Shown piece after piece: positions 50,912 to 60,174 of a stretch of 64,000 bases of DNA. The stretch lies in the NCBI RefSeq assembly GCF_040549525.1, contig NZ_JBEPTM010000013.1, forward strand, positions 1 to 64,000, read 5' to 3'. This DNA comes from Lacisediminihabitans sp040549525 (GTDB lineage: Bacteria > Actinomycetota > Actinomycetes > Actinomycetales > Microbacteriaceae). The notes beneath the pieces were generated by a model. It saw only the letters and a list, made by a program, of their open reading frames with translations, ran no database searches and was not told the origin of the DNA. The number at the start of each line of letters is the position of its first letter. Position 1 is the stretch's first letter. The position numbers and the translations under genes were made by a program.

Positions 50912-51793
50912 ATGGTCAATCGAGTGACAAGCCAGACCAGGATGGCGAACTCGCAGATCAACCTGCAGTCGGCCGCGGCCCTGCTGGCCAAGCTGCAGGA
51001 CACGGCGACGAGCCTCAAGAAGATCACGACCCCCTCGGACGACCCGACCGGCACCGCCGACTCGATGCGCGTGCGTGCCGCCCAGAGTCAGACCGCCCAG
51101 TTCGGGCGCAATGCCGACGATGGAATGGGCTGGCTCGCCACCGTGGATGCCAGTCTCAGCGCCAGCACCGACATCATGCACCAGGTGCGCGATCTGACCG
51201 TGCAGGGTGCCAGCGACGGCTCACTCTCGCCGACGGCCAAGGAGGCTATCGCGACCGCTCTCGAAGGCCTCCGCACCGACCTGCTCGGCAAGGCCAACGC
51301 CACCTACCTCGGCCGCACCGTCTTCGCGGGCAGCTCTGATGCCGGAGTCGCCTTCCGCCCCGACCTGAGCTACACCGGCACCGGCTCATCGGTCGTCCGG
51401 CGCATCGACACCAACGCGACGGTCCAGGTGGATGCCGACGGGGCCGCCGCTTTCGGCACCGGCTCATCCTCCGCCTTCGCCCTCATCGACTCGATCGTCG
51501 CCGACCTGCGATCGGGCGTCAACGTGGGGCCGAGCCTCGGCGCCATCGACACCCGCATGACCGCAATGCTCAACACCCAGACCGCCGCCGGCGCTCGCCA
51601 GAACCAGATCACCGCAGCGAAGGATGCCATCGTGAGTAGGACCGGAAACCTCGAGGTGCAGCGCGCCGGGATCGAAGACGCAGACGTGGGAGAGATCGTG
51701 ATCAAGCTCAAGCAGCAGGAGGTCACCTACCAGGCGGCCCTCGCCGTGACCGCGCGCACCCTGCAGCCCACTCTCATGGACTTCCTCCGATGA
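50912..51793 (+). CDS. flgL: Hook-filament junction protein FlgL
   Basis: This 293-residue flagellin-related protein has an N-terminus of NRVTSQTRMANSQINLQSAA and KKITTPSDDPTGTADSMRVR, and a C-terminus of ARQNQITAAKDAIVSRTGNL and EIVIKLKQQEVTYQAALAVT. It forms the second junction zone. It begins three bases after flgK, preceded by GGGGAGG, and overlaps fliW by four bases. Confidence 0.94.
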   Translation: MVNRVTSQTRMANSQINLQSAAALLAKLQDTATSLKKITTPSDDPTGTADSMRVRAAQSQTAQFGRNADDGMGWLATVDASLSASTDIMHQVRDLTVQGASDGSLSPTAKEAIATALEGLRTDLLGKANATYLGRTVFAGSSDAGVAFRPDLSYTGTGSSVVRRIDTNATVQVDADGAAAFGTGSSSAFALIDSIVADLRSGVNVGPSLGAIDTRMTAMLNTQTAAGARQNQITAAKDAIVSRTGNLEVQRAGIEDADVGEIVIKLKQQEVTYQAALAVTARTLQPTLMDFLR

Positions 51794-52173
51794 GTGCAGC
51801 GCTCGCTTTCGTCACCCCACCGGCCGGGCTCGCCCCGCTCACCCAGTTCACGCTCAACGAGGTCTCCGGGGCCGAGGGACTGTATTCGCTCCGTGCCGTC
51901 GAGAACACCGCCATCCGGCTCTTCGTGCTCGATGCCGCGGTCTATCTGCCCGACTACTCCCCCGAGATCTCCGACGAACACTGCCGGGCCATCGACCTGC
52001 ACAGTGCCGAAGACGCCATGGTGCTCGTGGTCGCGAACCCCGGTGAGACCGGCACGCGAATGAACCTTCTCGCTCCGATCGTGGTCAATGTGCACACGGG
52101 TGCCTGCGCCCAGGTGATCCTCGACGACCAGGACTTTCCGCTGCAGGCGGAGTTCGCGGTGCGCTCGGCCTGA
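51790..52173 (+). CDS. fliW: Flagellar assembly factor FliW
   Basis: This 127-residue beta-rich protein contains FVTPPAGLAPLTQFTLNEVS, LFVLDAAVYLPDYSPEISDE and MNLLAPIVVNVHTGACAQVI, all FliW signatures. FliW binds either flagellin or CsrA; when flagellin is exported, FliW frees itself to sequester CsrA. All three partners are in this window. The ATG overlaps the flgL stop (ATGA). It is the last gene of the + strand flagellar operon. Confidence 0.94.
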   Translation: MSAALAFVTPPAGLAPLTQFTLNEVSGAEGLYSLRAVENTAIRLFVLDAAVYLPDYSPEISDEHCRAIDLHSAEDAMVLVVANPGETGTRMNLLAPIVVNVHTGACAQVILDDQDFPLQAEFAVRSA

Positions 52174-52257
52174 TCCGTGCGGCATCGGTGCCGTGGCTTC
52201 CGCCTCCACTAGAGTGACGTGCATCGAGACCACCCGTCGTTCTCCCTAAGGGCCGGT

Positions 52258-52905
52258 ATGTCAGAGCTCGTCCCCATCCCCTCGCCGGGAATCCCCCTCA
52301 GCTTCGGCGAGCGGGGCAGACCGCTCGTGCTCGTGCTGCACGACTGGTACGGACGTCTTCCCTGGCTCGCGAACTACGCCACCGCGCTTTCCCGCCAGGG
52401 CTACCGCGTGGTCGTTCCCGACCTCTACAACGGGGTCGCCACCGTCGAGGCCGCGACCGCAGAGGTGCTGATGGCCCAGCTGGATGTGGCGGGTGCCCTC
52501 GCGGAACTCGACGACATCATCCAGGTGGCGCGCACCGAAGGCAGCACCCGGGTGGGAGTGGTGGGATTCTCTCTCGGCGGCTGGCTCGCTCTCTTGCACG
52601 CCCAGAGCGGCGAGGCGGATGCGGTTGTCGCGTACTACGCGACGCTCGGGCCGTCCCAGCACGGCGTGATCCCCGCCCCTGTGCTGCTCCATCTCGCCGA
52701 GATCGACGACTGGGATGAGGGAGAGGACCCGGAGTCGTTCATCGACAGATTGAAGGACCACGGCACGCCGATCACCGAGTGGACCTACCTCGCGACCGTG
52801 CATTCCTTCGCCAACGCGACGATCACCGATCGCGTGGATGTGAACGCCGCCGCCCTCGCCTTCGCCCGCACCTCCGCGTTCCTGGAAGACCACCTGCTCG
52901 ACTAG
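52258..52905 (+). CDS. Dienelactone hydrolase-like alpha/beta hydrolase
   Basis: This 215-residue alpha/beta hydrolase has the early core PLVLVLHDWYGRLPWLANYA, a nucleophile elbow VGVVGFSLGGWLALL (serine where classical dienelactone hydrolases have cysteine), a late acid region PAPVLLHLAEIDDWDEGED and a late His (TVHSFAN). The substrate is not known. ATG 52258 is preferred over GTG 52219. The stop overlaps that of the convergent dehydrogenase gene by four bases within the palindrome CTCGACTAGTCGAG. Confidence 0.8.
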   Translation: MSELVPIPSPGIPLSFGERGRPLVLVLHDWYGRLPWLANYATALSRQGYRVVVPDLYNGVATVEAATAEVLMAQLDVAGALAELDDIIQVARTEGSTRVGVVGFSLGGWLALLHAQSGEADAVVAYYATLGPSQHGVIPAPVLLHLAEIDDWDEGEDPESFIDRLKDHGTPITEWTYLATVHSFANATITDRVDVNAAALAFARTSAFLEDHLLD

Positions 52906-53888
52906 TCGAGGGCGACGGCGTGGCCGGCGCCCAGTGATTCGCGCGCCGCGAGGGCGACGGCGAGAGCGAGCACCGCGGCATCCACCGGGCAGAAATCTGG
53001 AGCGGATGCGGAGCGCACGCACTCGAGGAAGTATTCGGCCTGGTTTCGGTAGGGATTGTGCGCCCCGATCAGCTTCTCCGTCACCCCCGCCGCGGTCTGC
53101 AGGCGCACGGTGTCCGGCGCCGATGACAGCTCTTCCGAGTCGAGCCTTCCAGCGAAACCGTGACTGGCGATCCCCTCGCTTCCGACGAGATCGAGCGTCG
53201 AGGCGAAGGTGAATCCGCGCGGCATCCCCATAAAACCCGTGGTGTGGCCCACCCCTCCCCCCTCGTAGTCGACGGTCGCCTCGACCGGGCCGTCGGGTCT
53301 CGCGCGGCGTGCAGTCACCGAGAGCGGGGTGCCGAGCAGCAGGTTGAGCTGGTCGAAGTCGTGGATGCTGAAGTCGACCACCATCCCGCCGGATTGCGCG
53401 TCATCGTGCCACCAGGTCGATGGCCGGGGAGCCGGGCTGAACCGGCCGGCGCGCACGGACAGCACGCTGCCGAGCATCCCCTCCTCCACCGAGCGCCGCA
53501 CCAGTCGGTAGCCGTCGAAGAAGCGCACCACGTGGGCGACCATGAGCACCCCAACACTCGAGGCGGCCTCATCCCGCAGGGCGACGGCATCCGCCATCGT
53601 GAGCGCTATCGGCTTCTCGAGCAGCACGTTCTTGCCCGCTCGCAGGGCGCGGAGGGCGATTCTCGCGTGGGTGGTCGTGGGGGTGCACACCGACACGATG
53701 GTGACCCGGGGGTCTGCGAGAACCACGCCGAGGTCCGGTTCGAAGCGCGCCAGCCGCGCATGTGGCAGCGGTGCCCCATCTGTCAGGGTAGTGACATAGA
53801 GGATGTCATCACCCAACCCGAGTTCACTCCAGGCCCGCGCGTGAGCCTGAGCCATCGCTCCGCGACCGACGATCGCGATGCCCGTCAT
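52902..53888 (-). CDS. Gfo/Idh/MocA-family oxidoreductase
   Basis: This 328-residue protein has an N-terminal Rossmann fold (GIAIVGRGAMAQAHARAW) and the family motif LLEKPIALTMADAVALRD, followed by an alpha/beta domain with WWHDDAQSGGMVVDFSIHDF. It would oxidise a sugar or inositol with NAD(P). It follows the DUF5107 gene with an ATGA overlap and the sugar kinase before that, so it probably acts on a GlcNAc-related or other amino sugar. A longer frame to 54905 is a shadow. Confidence 0.85.
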   Translation of the reverse strand: MTGIAIVGRGAMAQAHARAWSELGLGDDILYVTTLTDGAPLPHARLARFEPDLGVVLADPRVTIVSVCTPTTTHARIALRALRAGKNVLLEKPIALTMADAVALRDEAASSVGVLMVAHVVRFFDGYRLVRRSVEEGMLGSVLSVRAGRFSPAPRPSTWWHDDAQSGGMVVDFSIHDFDQLNLLLGTPLSVTARRARPDGPVEATVDYEGGGVGHTTGFMGMPRGFTFASTLDLVGSEGIASHGFAGRLDSEELSSAPDTVRLQTAAGVTEKLIGAHNPYRNQAEYFLECVRSASAPDFCPVDAAVLALAVALAARESLGAGHAVALD

Positions 53889-55831
53889 CGGCTGTCCTCG
53901 GTCATGCTGAACTCGTACTGACGAGGGATCGGCTCGTTCGGGATGACCTGTCGCCAGAGTTCTGCCATGGCGTTCTCGCCCTCCCGGAGGTCTGCGACCA
54001 CGATGTCCCCTCGCAAGAGCGTCACGGCTCTCGCAGAGTCTCCCGCCAGGGCGAGAGCACGAGCCTCCAACAGTCGCAATCTGCCGCTGCGGTGACCTCC
54101 CCCGATTCCGGGGAGCGACAGCATCTCGAGGGCGGCAGTCGCCGCACCCTGCGCGATCGCCGCCGTCGCCGCTTCGACGATCAGCGCCGTGTCGGCTGGA
54201 TCCAGCCGGCAGGCGCGGCGGTAGTGCTCCACCGCCTCGGCCCGCCCCCGCGGATCGCTTCCGCTCATGCCGAGCATGCCGAGTCCGCGCTCGGCACCGG
54301 CGCTCGACCCGAACTCGAGGGATGCCCGGTAGAGGCGCGCGGCACCCTCGCGGTCTCCGGCGGCGTGCCTCATGGTGGCCCGGTGGAAGCAGGATGCCGC
54401 GCTGTCGCCCCCTTCGGCGCAGAGCCTTTCCCAATCGGCGCCGGCCACGAATCCGCCGGTCCCCGGCGGCGGGCTCGACGCGGTGCGCCCTTCCACCAGC
54501 TCCAGCCAGCAACGCTGGTCGTCCGTGATGGACTCGCGCGGGAAGGGCGTGCCGGCCTCGTCGACCCACCTCCGCCCCGATCGACTCCGTCGGGCGCTCT
54601 CGAGCGCGCCCCATCCGCTGCCGGAGAGAAGAATTAGAGTGGGAGGCAGGTCGGCCCAGGACCGGGCTGCACGGTGCGCAGCGTCGAGCTCGGCCGCGTC
54701 CGCCAGCCGCGAGAGCCGCTCTTCTGCATGGGTGACAGCGTGTCGCCAATCCGGGCTGTGCGCGAGCGCCGGGGAGAGCCGGCCATTGCCGTAGGCCTCC
54801 ACCCAGCTCCAGTCCGCGCCGGCGGGCATCTCCAGGTGCTGGAACTGGGTCTGGGCGAGCCCAGCCTGAATCTCGGCATAGTCGCCGCCGCGTGGCGTGA
54901 GCCACCGCTGCCAGCGCCGGCCTCCGGCACCCCTCCCCCAGACGAAGAGCTTTCGCCCGCGCAGCCCCCGTGTGGACAGCATCGCCAGACCGTCACCCTG
55001 CTGATCGGCTGCGACCACCCACGGGCGCTGCTCCGGCGGGATATCGAAGAAGAAGTCCCTGGCCCGGGCGTTGTTCCTCGGCCGGGTCCAGTCTGTTTCG
55101 GGTGGCTCCGCGCTGACCGGCACTCGGGAGATGCCCCCCTCGTACGCGCTGGCGAAGGCGGACTCGGCGGGGGCAAGCACACGTGTGTGCTCGCTCTCGG
55201 GAATGGCGGCGTTGGTCCACCAGTACATCGGAACGGCGCTGTCGTTCGGGTTCCTCAGTCGCACCGCGACGAACAGCACCGGCGAATCATCCGGCAGCCA
55301 CGCATCGACCTGGAACACCACCTGGCGCAATCGGTCGAATTCCCACAGCCGGAGAAGCTCCTCGCCCTCCGGCGTGCGGACGATCGCCGTGTGGACCGGG
55401 CTCGCCGTGCCCGGTGAATGCCCGCGAGTGCCGATGTTCCATTCGATCCCCCCGGCGAACCAGGCGTTGCGCAGCCCGAGGTTGGCGAGCTGGATCGTGT
55501 CGGGCGAATGGAGGAGGTGCTTGCCGCTCAGCTTGTCGAAGAGCTCCCACAGTCGCCCACCCCATTCCGGAAGGAACACGGCGCGCAACAGGTCGTTCTC
55601 GAGCACCACGGTCATCACGGGCGTGTCCACGAGATCGCGCCCGTAGTCCCCCTGCTCCTGGTGGGGGTACAGGGTGGACGGATTGCCGTATACCGAACCC
55701 TCGAGGATCTCCGGGGGAATGCCCCCGGAGATCGAGGATGGCGTCTCCAACGGAGGACCGACCATCGGCAGCGTGTCCGGACTGTCGAACTCCGGGAGTG
55801 CAAGAACACGAGACCCTGTCGTGAGGCTCAT
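53885..55831 (-). CDS. DUF5107 protein with C-terminal TPR-like repeats
   Basis: This 648-residue protein has an N-terminal DUF5107 domain of aldose-epimerase-like fold (about 70-340; VVLENDLLRAVFLPEWGGRL, NAWFAGGIEWNIGTRGHSPG, VPMYWWTNAAIPESEHTRVL). Helical repeats follow (about 470-620; ASCFHRATMRHAAGDREGAA, AVEHYRRACRLDPADTALIV). DUF5107 proteins sit in sugar-use operons, but I know no confirmed reaction. It has no signal peptide. Overlaps with both neighbours (ATGA) make it part of kinase-DUF5107-dehydrogenase. Confidence 0.82.
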   Translation of the reverse strand: MSLTTGSRVLALPEFDSPDTLPMVGPPLETPSSISGGIPPEILEGSVYGNPSTLYPHQEQGDYGRDLVDTPVMTVVLENDLLRAVFLPEWGGRLWELFDKLSGKHLLHSPDTIQLANLGLRNAWFAGGIEWNIGTRGHSPGTASPVHTAIVRTPEGEELLRLWEFDRLRQVVFQVDAWLPDDSPVLFVAVRLRNPNDSAVPMYWWTNAAIPESEHTRVLAPAESAFASAYEGGISRVPVSAEPPETDWTRPRNNARARDFFFDIPPEQRPWVVAADQQGDGLAMLSTRGLRGRKLFVWGRGAGGRRWQRWLTPRGGDYAEIQAGLAQTQFQHLEMPAGADWSWVEAYGNGRLSPALAHSPDWRHAVTHAEERLSRLADAAELDAAHRAARSWADLPPTLILLSGSGWGALESARRSRSGRRWVDEAGTPFPRESITDDQRCWLELVEGRTASSPPPGTGGFVAGADWERLCAEGGDSAASCFHRATMRHAAGDREGAARLYRASLEFGSSAGAERGLGMLGMSGSDPRGRAEAVEHYRRACRLDPADTALIVEAATAAIAQGAATAALEMLSLPGIGGGHRSGRLRLLEARALALAGDSARAVTLLRGDIVVADLREGENAMAELWRQVIPNEPIPRQYEFSMTEDSR

Positions 55832-56859
55832 GCGACGCCGGCCCTCGCGCGCGCACCATCGATCTCCGCCGTGAGGCGACGATGCAGGGCCGGGTCCACC
55901 TCGAGGCCGAGATGACGGAAGGCGAGAACAGCGGCTCCGACGATGCCGTCCTCCACCGGCACCAGTTCGGCGCCACCGAGGGCGTCCTGCAGCGCGTCGG
56001 TGAAGATGGCCGGTGCGCGCGCGAGCCCGGCCGCGAGCACGCTGCCGCCCAAAACGACCACCCCCGGCACCGAGGTGTCGCCGAACTCCGGTTCCCGTGC
56101 GGCGCTGAGCACCCTCGCGATTGCCTCGGCCGCCGCCTCGAGGATCTCGCGAGCCACCGGGTCCGCGGGTGAGACGTCGAGGGCCTGGAAGGCGAGCGGG
56201 GCGAACCGGGCGAGCTCGACGGGCCGCAGCGCGTAGAGCTCATGGACGAGCCGCGAGAGCTCTTCTGACCGTCCACGACTCCGCGCCCCCGTTCGCTCGA
56301 TGCCGGTCGCCTCGAGCAGGAGCTGAGTGAGTGTGGTCGCCGGGCCAAGCCCGTCGAGCGAGGCGACGACCGCGCGGGCGACCTGCTGGCCGATCCAGAA
56401 TCCCGAGCCGGCGTCGCCGAGCAGCCAGCCCGATCCGCCCTTCACCGTGTGGATCTGGCCATCGGAGATGCGAGCGGCGATCGTGCCCGTGCCGGCGATC
56501 ACCGCGTAGCCCTCGACCAGCGGCGTACCGGAGCAGAAGGTTCCCAGCAGATCCGGCTCGATGACGGTGCGACCGGCGAGTCCGAGACCCGCGAGCCTCG
56601 ACTCGAGCAGCGTGATGAAGGGGGGCGTCGCTGTGCCTGCCAATGCGATGACCACGAGCGAGTCGCTGGTCGGCGAGGGGGTCTGCCCTCCCAGAGCCCG
56701 CTCGGCGGCGAGAGCGAGGGCGTCGACGGCGCCGGCCACGCCCACCGCGGTGGGATTGCCTCCGCTGGCGCGGCCGAACCCGGAGCATGCTCCCGACTCA
56801 TCGAGCAGCACGGCCCGAGAGGATGTGCCCCCCGCGTCAATGGCCAGAATTTTTCGCAT
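55828..56859 (-). CDS. N-acetylglucosamine kinase-type ATPase (BadF/BcrA family)
   Basis: This 343-residue sugar kinase of the ASKHA fold has a phosphate-1 motif (MRKILAIDAGGTSSRAVLLD), VIAGTGTIAARISDGQIHTV, a GGSGWLLGDAGSGFWIGQQV segment typical of GlcNAc kinases, and GVVVLGGSVLAAG near the end. It would phosphorylate imported GlcNAc. The ATG at 56859 is followed by the family start; the longer frame to 56928 covers the promoter. It is divergent from the RpiR regulator. Confidence 0.87.
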   Translation of the reverse strand: MRKILAIDAGGTSSRAVLLDESGACSGFGRASGGNPTAVGVAGAVDALALAAERALGGQTPSPTSDSLVVIALAGTATPPFITLLESRLAGLGLAGRTVIEPDLLGTFCSGTPLVEGYAVIAGTGTIAARISDGQIHTVKGGSGWLLGDAGSGFWIGQQVARAVVASLDGLGPATTLTQLLLEATGIERTGARSRGRSEELSRLVHELYALRPVELARFAPLAFQALDVSPADPVAREILEAAAEAIARVLSAAREPEFGDTSVPGVVVLGGSVLAAGLARAPAIFTDALQDALGGAELVPVEDGIVGAAVLAFRHLGLEVDPALHRRLTAEIDGARARAGVA

Positions 56860-56942
56860 CGTTACTTCTTCGAAATATTTGGGATCTGAGCACACTGTAC
56901 TGTAAGAATAATTTTCGTGAACCTCCAAAGAAGGAGATTGTA
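56860..56942. promoter_or_regulatory. Divergent promoter/operator, sugar kinase / RpiR regulator
   Basis: The 83-base spacer is AT-rich and carries an imperfect inverted pair, CGAAATATT (56871-56879) and AATAATTTTCG (56907-56917), separated by 27 bases. These are candidate RpiR operator halves. The ribosome site AAGGAG (56931-56936) for the regulator lies at its right edge. Confidence 0.45.
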
Positions 56943-57905
56943 ATTACCACCGTCACGTCTGCCCCCACCACTCCCCCCGGCGAGCATGCCGCAGGGGTGG
57001 CCAACCGCATCCAGTCGCGGCGGCCGGAGATGTCGGGCGCCATGGCGAAGATCGCGGACTACCTGCTCGAGTACCCCCAGGCGCCACTCAAGCTCTCGAT
57101 CGGCCAGCTCGCCGCCCAGGCCGGAGCCTCCGCGGCCACCGTCACTCGATTCTGTCGCCTGATCGGCTATGCCGGTTACGTGCCGTTCCGGGTGAGCATC
57201 GCCACCGATTTCGGGCGCAGCACGGCGCGCGACTCCTGGAAGACCGACATCGGCCGGGCCTTCGGGCCACAGGATTCCGCCGCGGATGTGCTCAGCACCC
57301 TGATCAACGCGCACTCCCGCACGCTGCGTGAAACCGCTGCCGCGATCGATCTGCCCCTGATGAAAAAGATTGCCAAACGCATCGCCACGAGCAGTCACGT
57401 CGACATCTACGGAGTCGGGGGGAGCGCGTTCCTCGCCGAGGAGATGCAGGCACGCCTGTATCGCATCGGTGTGAACACGCACGTGTGGTCGGAGGTTCAT
57501 GCGGGGCTCACGAGCGCCGCCATCCAGAATGCCGGATCGGTGGCCATCGGAATCTCCAACTCCGGGCGCACGGAGGAGACGATCCAAATGCTGCGGGAAG
57601 CCGGTCGGGCCGGGGCGCTCACCGTGGCGATCAGCAACAATCCGACCTCTCCCCTCGCGGAGAATGCGAATCTCACGATCGTCACCTCGGTCTACGAGCA
57701 GTTCCTCCAGCCCGACGACCTCTCGGCGAAGCACGGCCAGCTGCTCGTGCTCGACCTGCTGTACCTGCTCACCGCGCAGGAGAACTTCTCCCGCTCCACC
57801 AACAACCTCGCTGCTTCCGCGCTAGCGGTGGCGACGCACCGCCGCCCCCGCCGTGCCCCGGTCTCCCCGCGCGCCGCGCGCGACACCCCACCATCGATCG
57901 ACTGA
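56943..57905 (+). CDS. RpiR/MurR-family transcriptional regulator
   Basis: This protein of about 320 residues has an N-terminal HTH_6 domain (about 15-90; MAKIADYLLEYPQAPLKLSI, GQLAAQAGASAATVTRFCRL, IGYAGYVPFRV) and a C-terminal SIS sugar-phosphate domain (about 130-270; HVDIYGVGGSAFLAEEMQAR, AIGISNSGRTEETIQMLREA). It should sense a phosphorylated amino sugar and control both divergent operons. There is no ATG or GTG near the ribosome site AAGGAG; the codon at the right spacing is ATT 56943. A GTG at 56997 lacks a ribosome site. Confidence 0.85.
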   Translation: MTTVTSAPTTPPGEHAAGVANRIQSRRPEMSGAMAKIADYLLEYPQAPLKLSIGQLAAQAGASAATVTRFCRLIGYAGYVPFRVSIATDFGRSTARDSWKTDIGRAFGPQDSAADVLSTLINAHSRTLRETAAAIDLPLMKKIAKRIATSSHVDIYGVGGSAFLAEEMQARLYRIGVNTHVWSEVHAGLTSAAIQNAGSVAIGISNSGRTEETIQMLREAGRAGALTVAISNNPTSPLAENANLTIVTSVYEQFLQPDDLSAKHGQLLVLDLLYLLTAQENFSRSTNNLAASALAVATHRRPRRAPVSPRAARDTPPSID

Positions 57906-57919
57906 AAACAGGAGTCACC

Positions 57920-58687
57920 GTGCCAGAAACCGTCACCCAGTCCGACCTGGACAGCGCCTTCACCCGCGAGGTCCAGTCTCGAATCGAGGCTCTCGCGGCG
58001 AGCGCCCAGGCCGGCGCCTTCGACGAGGCCATCACGCTGTTCGTCGAGGCGATCGGTCGCGGTGGAGTGATCCAGGCCTTCGGTACCGGCCATTCGGAGG
58101 CCTTCGCCATGGAGATCGCCGGTCGTGCCGGTGGCCTCATCCCCACCAAGAAGATCGCCCTCCGCGACGTGGTGCTGCGTGGCAGCCTGGACATCAGCGC
58201 CCTCGGCGGTTCCTCCCTCGAACGCAATCCCGACATTGCCGCGGAGCTGTTCGCGATCGCGGGCGCCGGCCCCAACGACGTCTTCGTGATCGCCTCCAAC
58301 TCCGGTGTCAACGGCTCGATCGTCGGCCTCGCCCTCGAGGCGAAGCAGCACGGTCATCCGGTGATCGCGGTGACCAGCCTCGACCACACCATGCGGGTCG
58401 AGCCGAAGCACGCCAGCGGCAAGCGACTCCGCGATGTGGCGGATGTCGTGCTCGACAACCTCGCTCCCTTCGGTGACGCGACGATCGAGCTCTCCGGGGG
58501 AATCCCGGTCGGCGCGGTCTCCTCGATCACCGCGGCCTACATCGCCCAGATCCTCACCATCGGCACGGCCCAGCGCATCGCCGCGCAGGGTTCCACGCCT
58601 CCCCTCTACATCTCGGCGAATATCCCGGGCGGAGACGAGCACAACAAGGCCCTCGAACTGCAATACAACATCACCCGCAACGCCTGA
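57920..58687 (+). CDS. SIS-domain sugar isomerase-like protein (UPF0309 type)
   Basis: This 255-residue protein has a single SIS domain: GGVIQAFGTGHSEAFAMEIA, DVFVIASNSGVNGSIVGLAL, HPVIAVTSLDHTM. It resembles UPF0309 proteins found with GlcNAc uptake genes in actinobacteria; it may isomerise or bind an amino-sugar phosphate. It begins GTG 57920 after AACAGGAG, 14 bases after the rpiR stop, and the importer genes follow. Confidence 0.82.
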   Translation: MPETVTQSDLDSAFTREVQSRIEALAASAQAGAFDEAITLFVEAIGRGGVIQAFGTGHSEAFAMEIAGRAGGLIPTKKIALRDVVLRGSLDISALGGSSLERNPDIAAELFAIAGAGPNDVFVIASNSGVNGSIVGLALEAKQHGHPVIAVTSLDHTMRVEPKHASGKRLRDVADVVLDNLAPFGDATIELSGGIPVGAVSSITAAYIAQILTIGTAQRIAAQGSTPPLYISANIPGGDEHNKALELQYNITRNA

Positions 58688-58737
58688 TTCGCAGCATCCG
58701 GAATCCCCGTCACCCCAAGAATGAAAGGCAGTACACC

Positions 58738-60174
58738 ATGAGCAACACCTCTTTGACGAACGCAGCAGTGACTAAGGCAGCAGAGCCCTTCCAGCGCCGC
58801 CAGTTCCTGCGCGGCGCCCTCGCTGTCGGCATCTTCATTCCCGCCACCGGGATGCTCGCATCCTGCGTGGGCGGCGGGGGCACCACCGCGGCGCCGGGCG
58901 GCACCGTGTCGGCCAAGAACCCCTTCGGCATGGCGGACAAGTCCACGGTCGACGCGGTCATCTTCAAGGGCGGCTACGGCATCGACTACGCCGACTTCGC
59001 CGGCAAGGTCGTGGAGAAGGCTCAGCCCGGATCCACAGTCAAGGTCACGGCCGCGACCAACATCGCGCAGACCCTTCAGCCGCGCTTCGTCGGCGGAAAC
59101 CCGCCCGACGTGATCGACAACAGCGGTGCGAACCTCATCGGCATCAACACCATCCGGGCCCAGCTCGAGGATCTCACCTCGGTGATCGAGGCGAAGAACC
59201 TCGAGGGGAAGGTCATCAAAGACACCCTCTACGCCGGGGTGGTCGAGCCGGGCACCTTCGACGGCAAGTTCGTTCAGCTCAACTACGTGCTCACCGTCTA
59301 TGCGATGTGGTACTCGGCTTCGCTGTTCGAGACGAACGGCTGGACCGTCCCCACCACCTACGATGAGGCTCTCGCCCTCGGCGCGAAGGCGAAGGCACAG
59401 GGCAAGTACCTGTTCGGCTGGGGCAAGGAGGCTGCCACCTACTACCAGACGATGGCCATCGCGTCCGCGATCAAGGAGGGCGGAGACGACGTGCGCCTCG
59501 CCCTGGAGAACCTGAAGGACGGATGCTGGTCGCTCCAGCCCATCCAGGACGTGTTCGCCGGACTCAAGAAGATCATCGACGCCGGCTACATGCAGCCCGG
59601 TGGTGCTGGTACGCAGTTCACCGCGGCTCAGGCCCAGTGGAGCAACGAGGAGAAGTTCCTGCTCTACCCCTCGGGCGGCTGGATCGAGAACGAGATGAAG
59701 ACGCAGACCAAGGCGGGCTTCAAGATGACCGGTGCTCCGGAACTCACGGTGACGACGTCATCCAAGTTCCCGCAGAAGTCGCTGCACTCCACCGCCGGTG
59801 AGGGCTACATCGTGCCGTCCCAGGGCAAGAACGTCGCCGGCGGCAAAGAGTTCCTTCGCGCGATGCTCTCGAACGACGCGGCGGTCAACTTCGCCAAGAC
59901 GACCTTCTCGTCGACCATCGTGAAGGGCACCATCCCGGCGGATGGCTTCGGCTCGACGGCACTCGTGTCGCAGGTGAAGCTGCTCGACGGCGCCGGCAGC
60001 GACGTCTTCTCGTGGAACTTCGTCGACCTCTACGGGCTCAACACCGACCAGCTCGTGGTGTGGAACACCTTCCTGCAGGGTGACTCCTCTGTCGCCCAGC
60101 TCACGTCGAGCCTGCAGTCCATCACCGACAAGGTGCGCAACGACAGCTCGGTGAAGAAGGTCACTGTCACATGA
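58738..60174 (+). CDS. ngcE: NgcE-type N-acetylglucosamine/chitobiose-binding lipoprotein
   Basis: This 478-residue extracellular solute-binding protein has a twin-arginine signal (RRQFLRG at 20-26), a hydrophobic stretch and the lipobox LASC with Cys43. Solute-binding family 1 features follow (FVGGNPPDVIDNSGA, VYAMWYSASLFETNGWTVPT, LLYPSGGWIENEMKTQTKAG). The pattern matches NgcE of streptomycetes, which delivers GlcNAc and chitobiose to NgcFG. The ribosome site GAAAGG lies 9 bases before ATG. A separate ATPase is expected elsewhere, as is usual for these systems. Confidence 0.88.
   Translation: MSNTSLTNAAVTKAAEPFQRRQFLRGALAVGIFIPATGMLASCVGGGGTTAAPGGTVSAKNPFGMADKSTVDAVIFKGGYGIDYADFAGKVVEKAQPGSTVKVTAATNIAQTLQPRFVGGNPPDVIDNSGANLIGINTIRAQLEDLTSVIEAKNLEGKVIKDTLYAGVVEPGTFDGKFVQLNYVLTVYAMWYSASLFETNGWTVPTTYDEALALGAKAKAQGKYLFGWGKEAATYYQTMAIASAIKEGGDDVRLALENLKDGCWSLQPIQDVFAGLKKIIDAGYMQPGGAGTQFTAAQAQWSNEEKFLLYPSGGWIENEMKTQTKAGFKMTGAPELTVTTSSKFPQKSLHSTAGEGYIVPSQGKNVAGGKEFLRAMLSNDAAVNFAKTTFSSTIVKGTIPADGFGSTALVSQVKLLDGAGSDVFSWNFVDLYGLNTDQLVVWNTFLQGDSSVAQLTSSLQSITDKVRNDSSVKKVTVT

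Noticed and set aside
52896..52909. Palindrome CTCGACTAGTCGAG between convergent genes
   Set aside because: It is explained by two overlapping TAG stop codons with flanking Asp/Glu codons; too short for a terminator.
53606..53613. CTATCGGC, a sigma-28 -10 lookalike on the minus strand
   Set aside because: It lies inside the dehydrogenase gene and has no TAAC or TTAC at the 15-base spacing.
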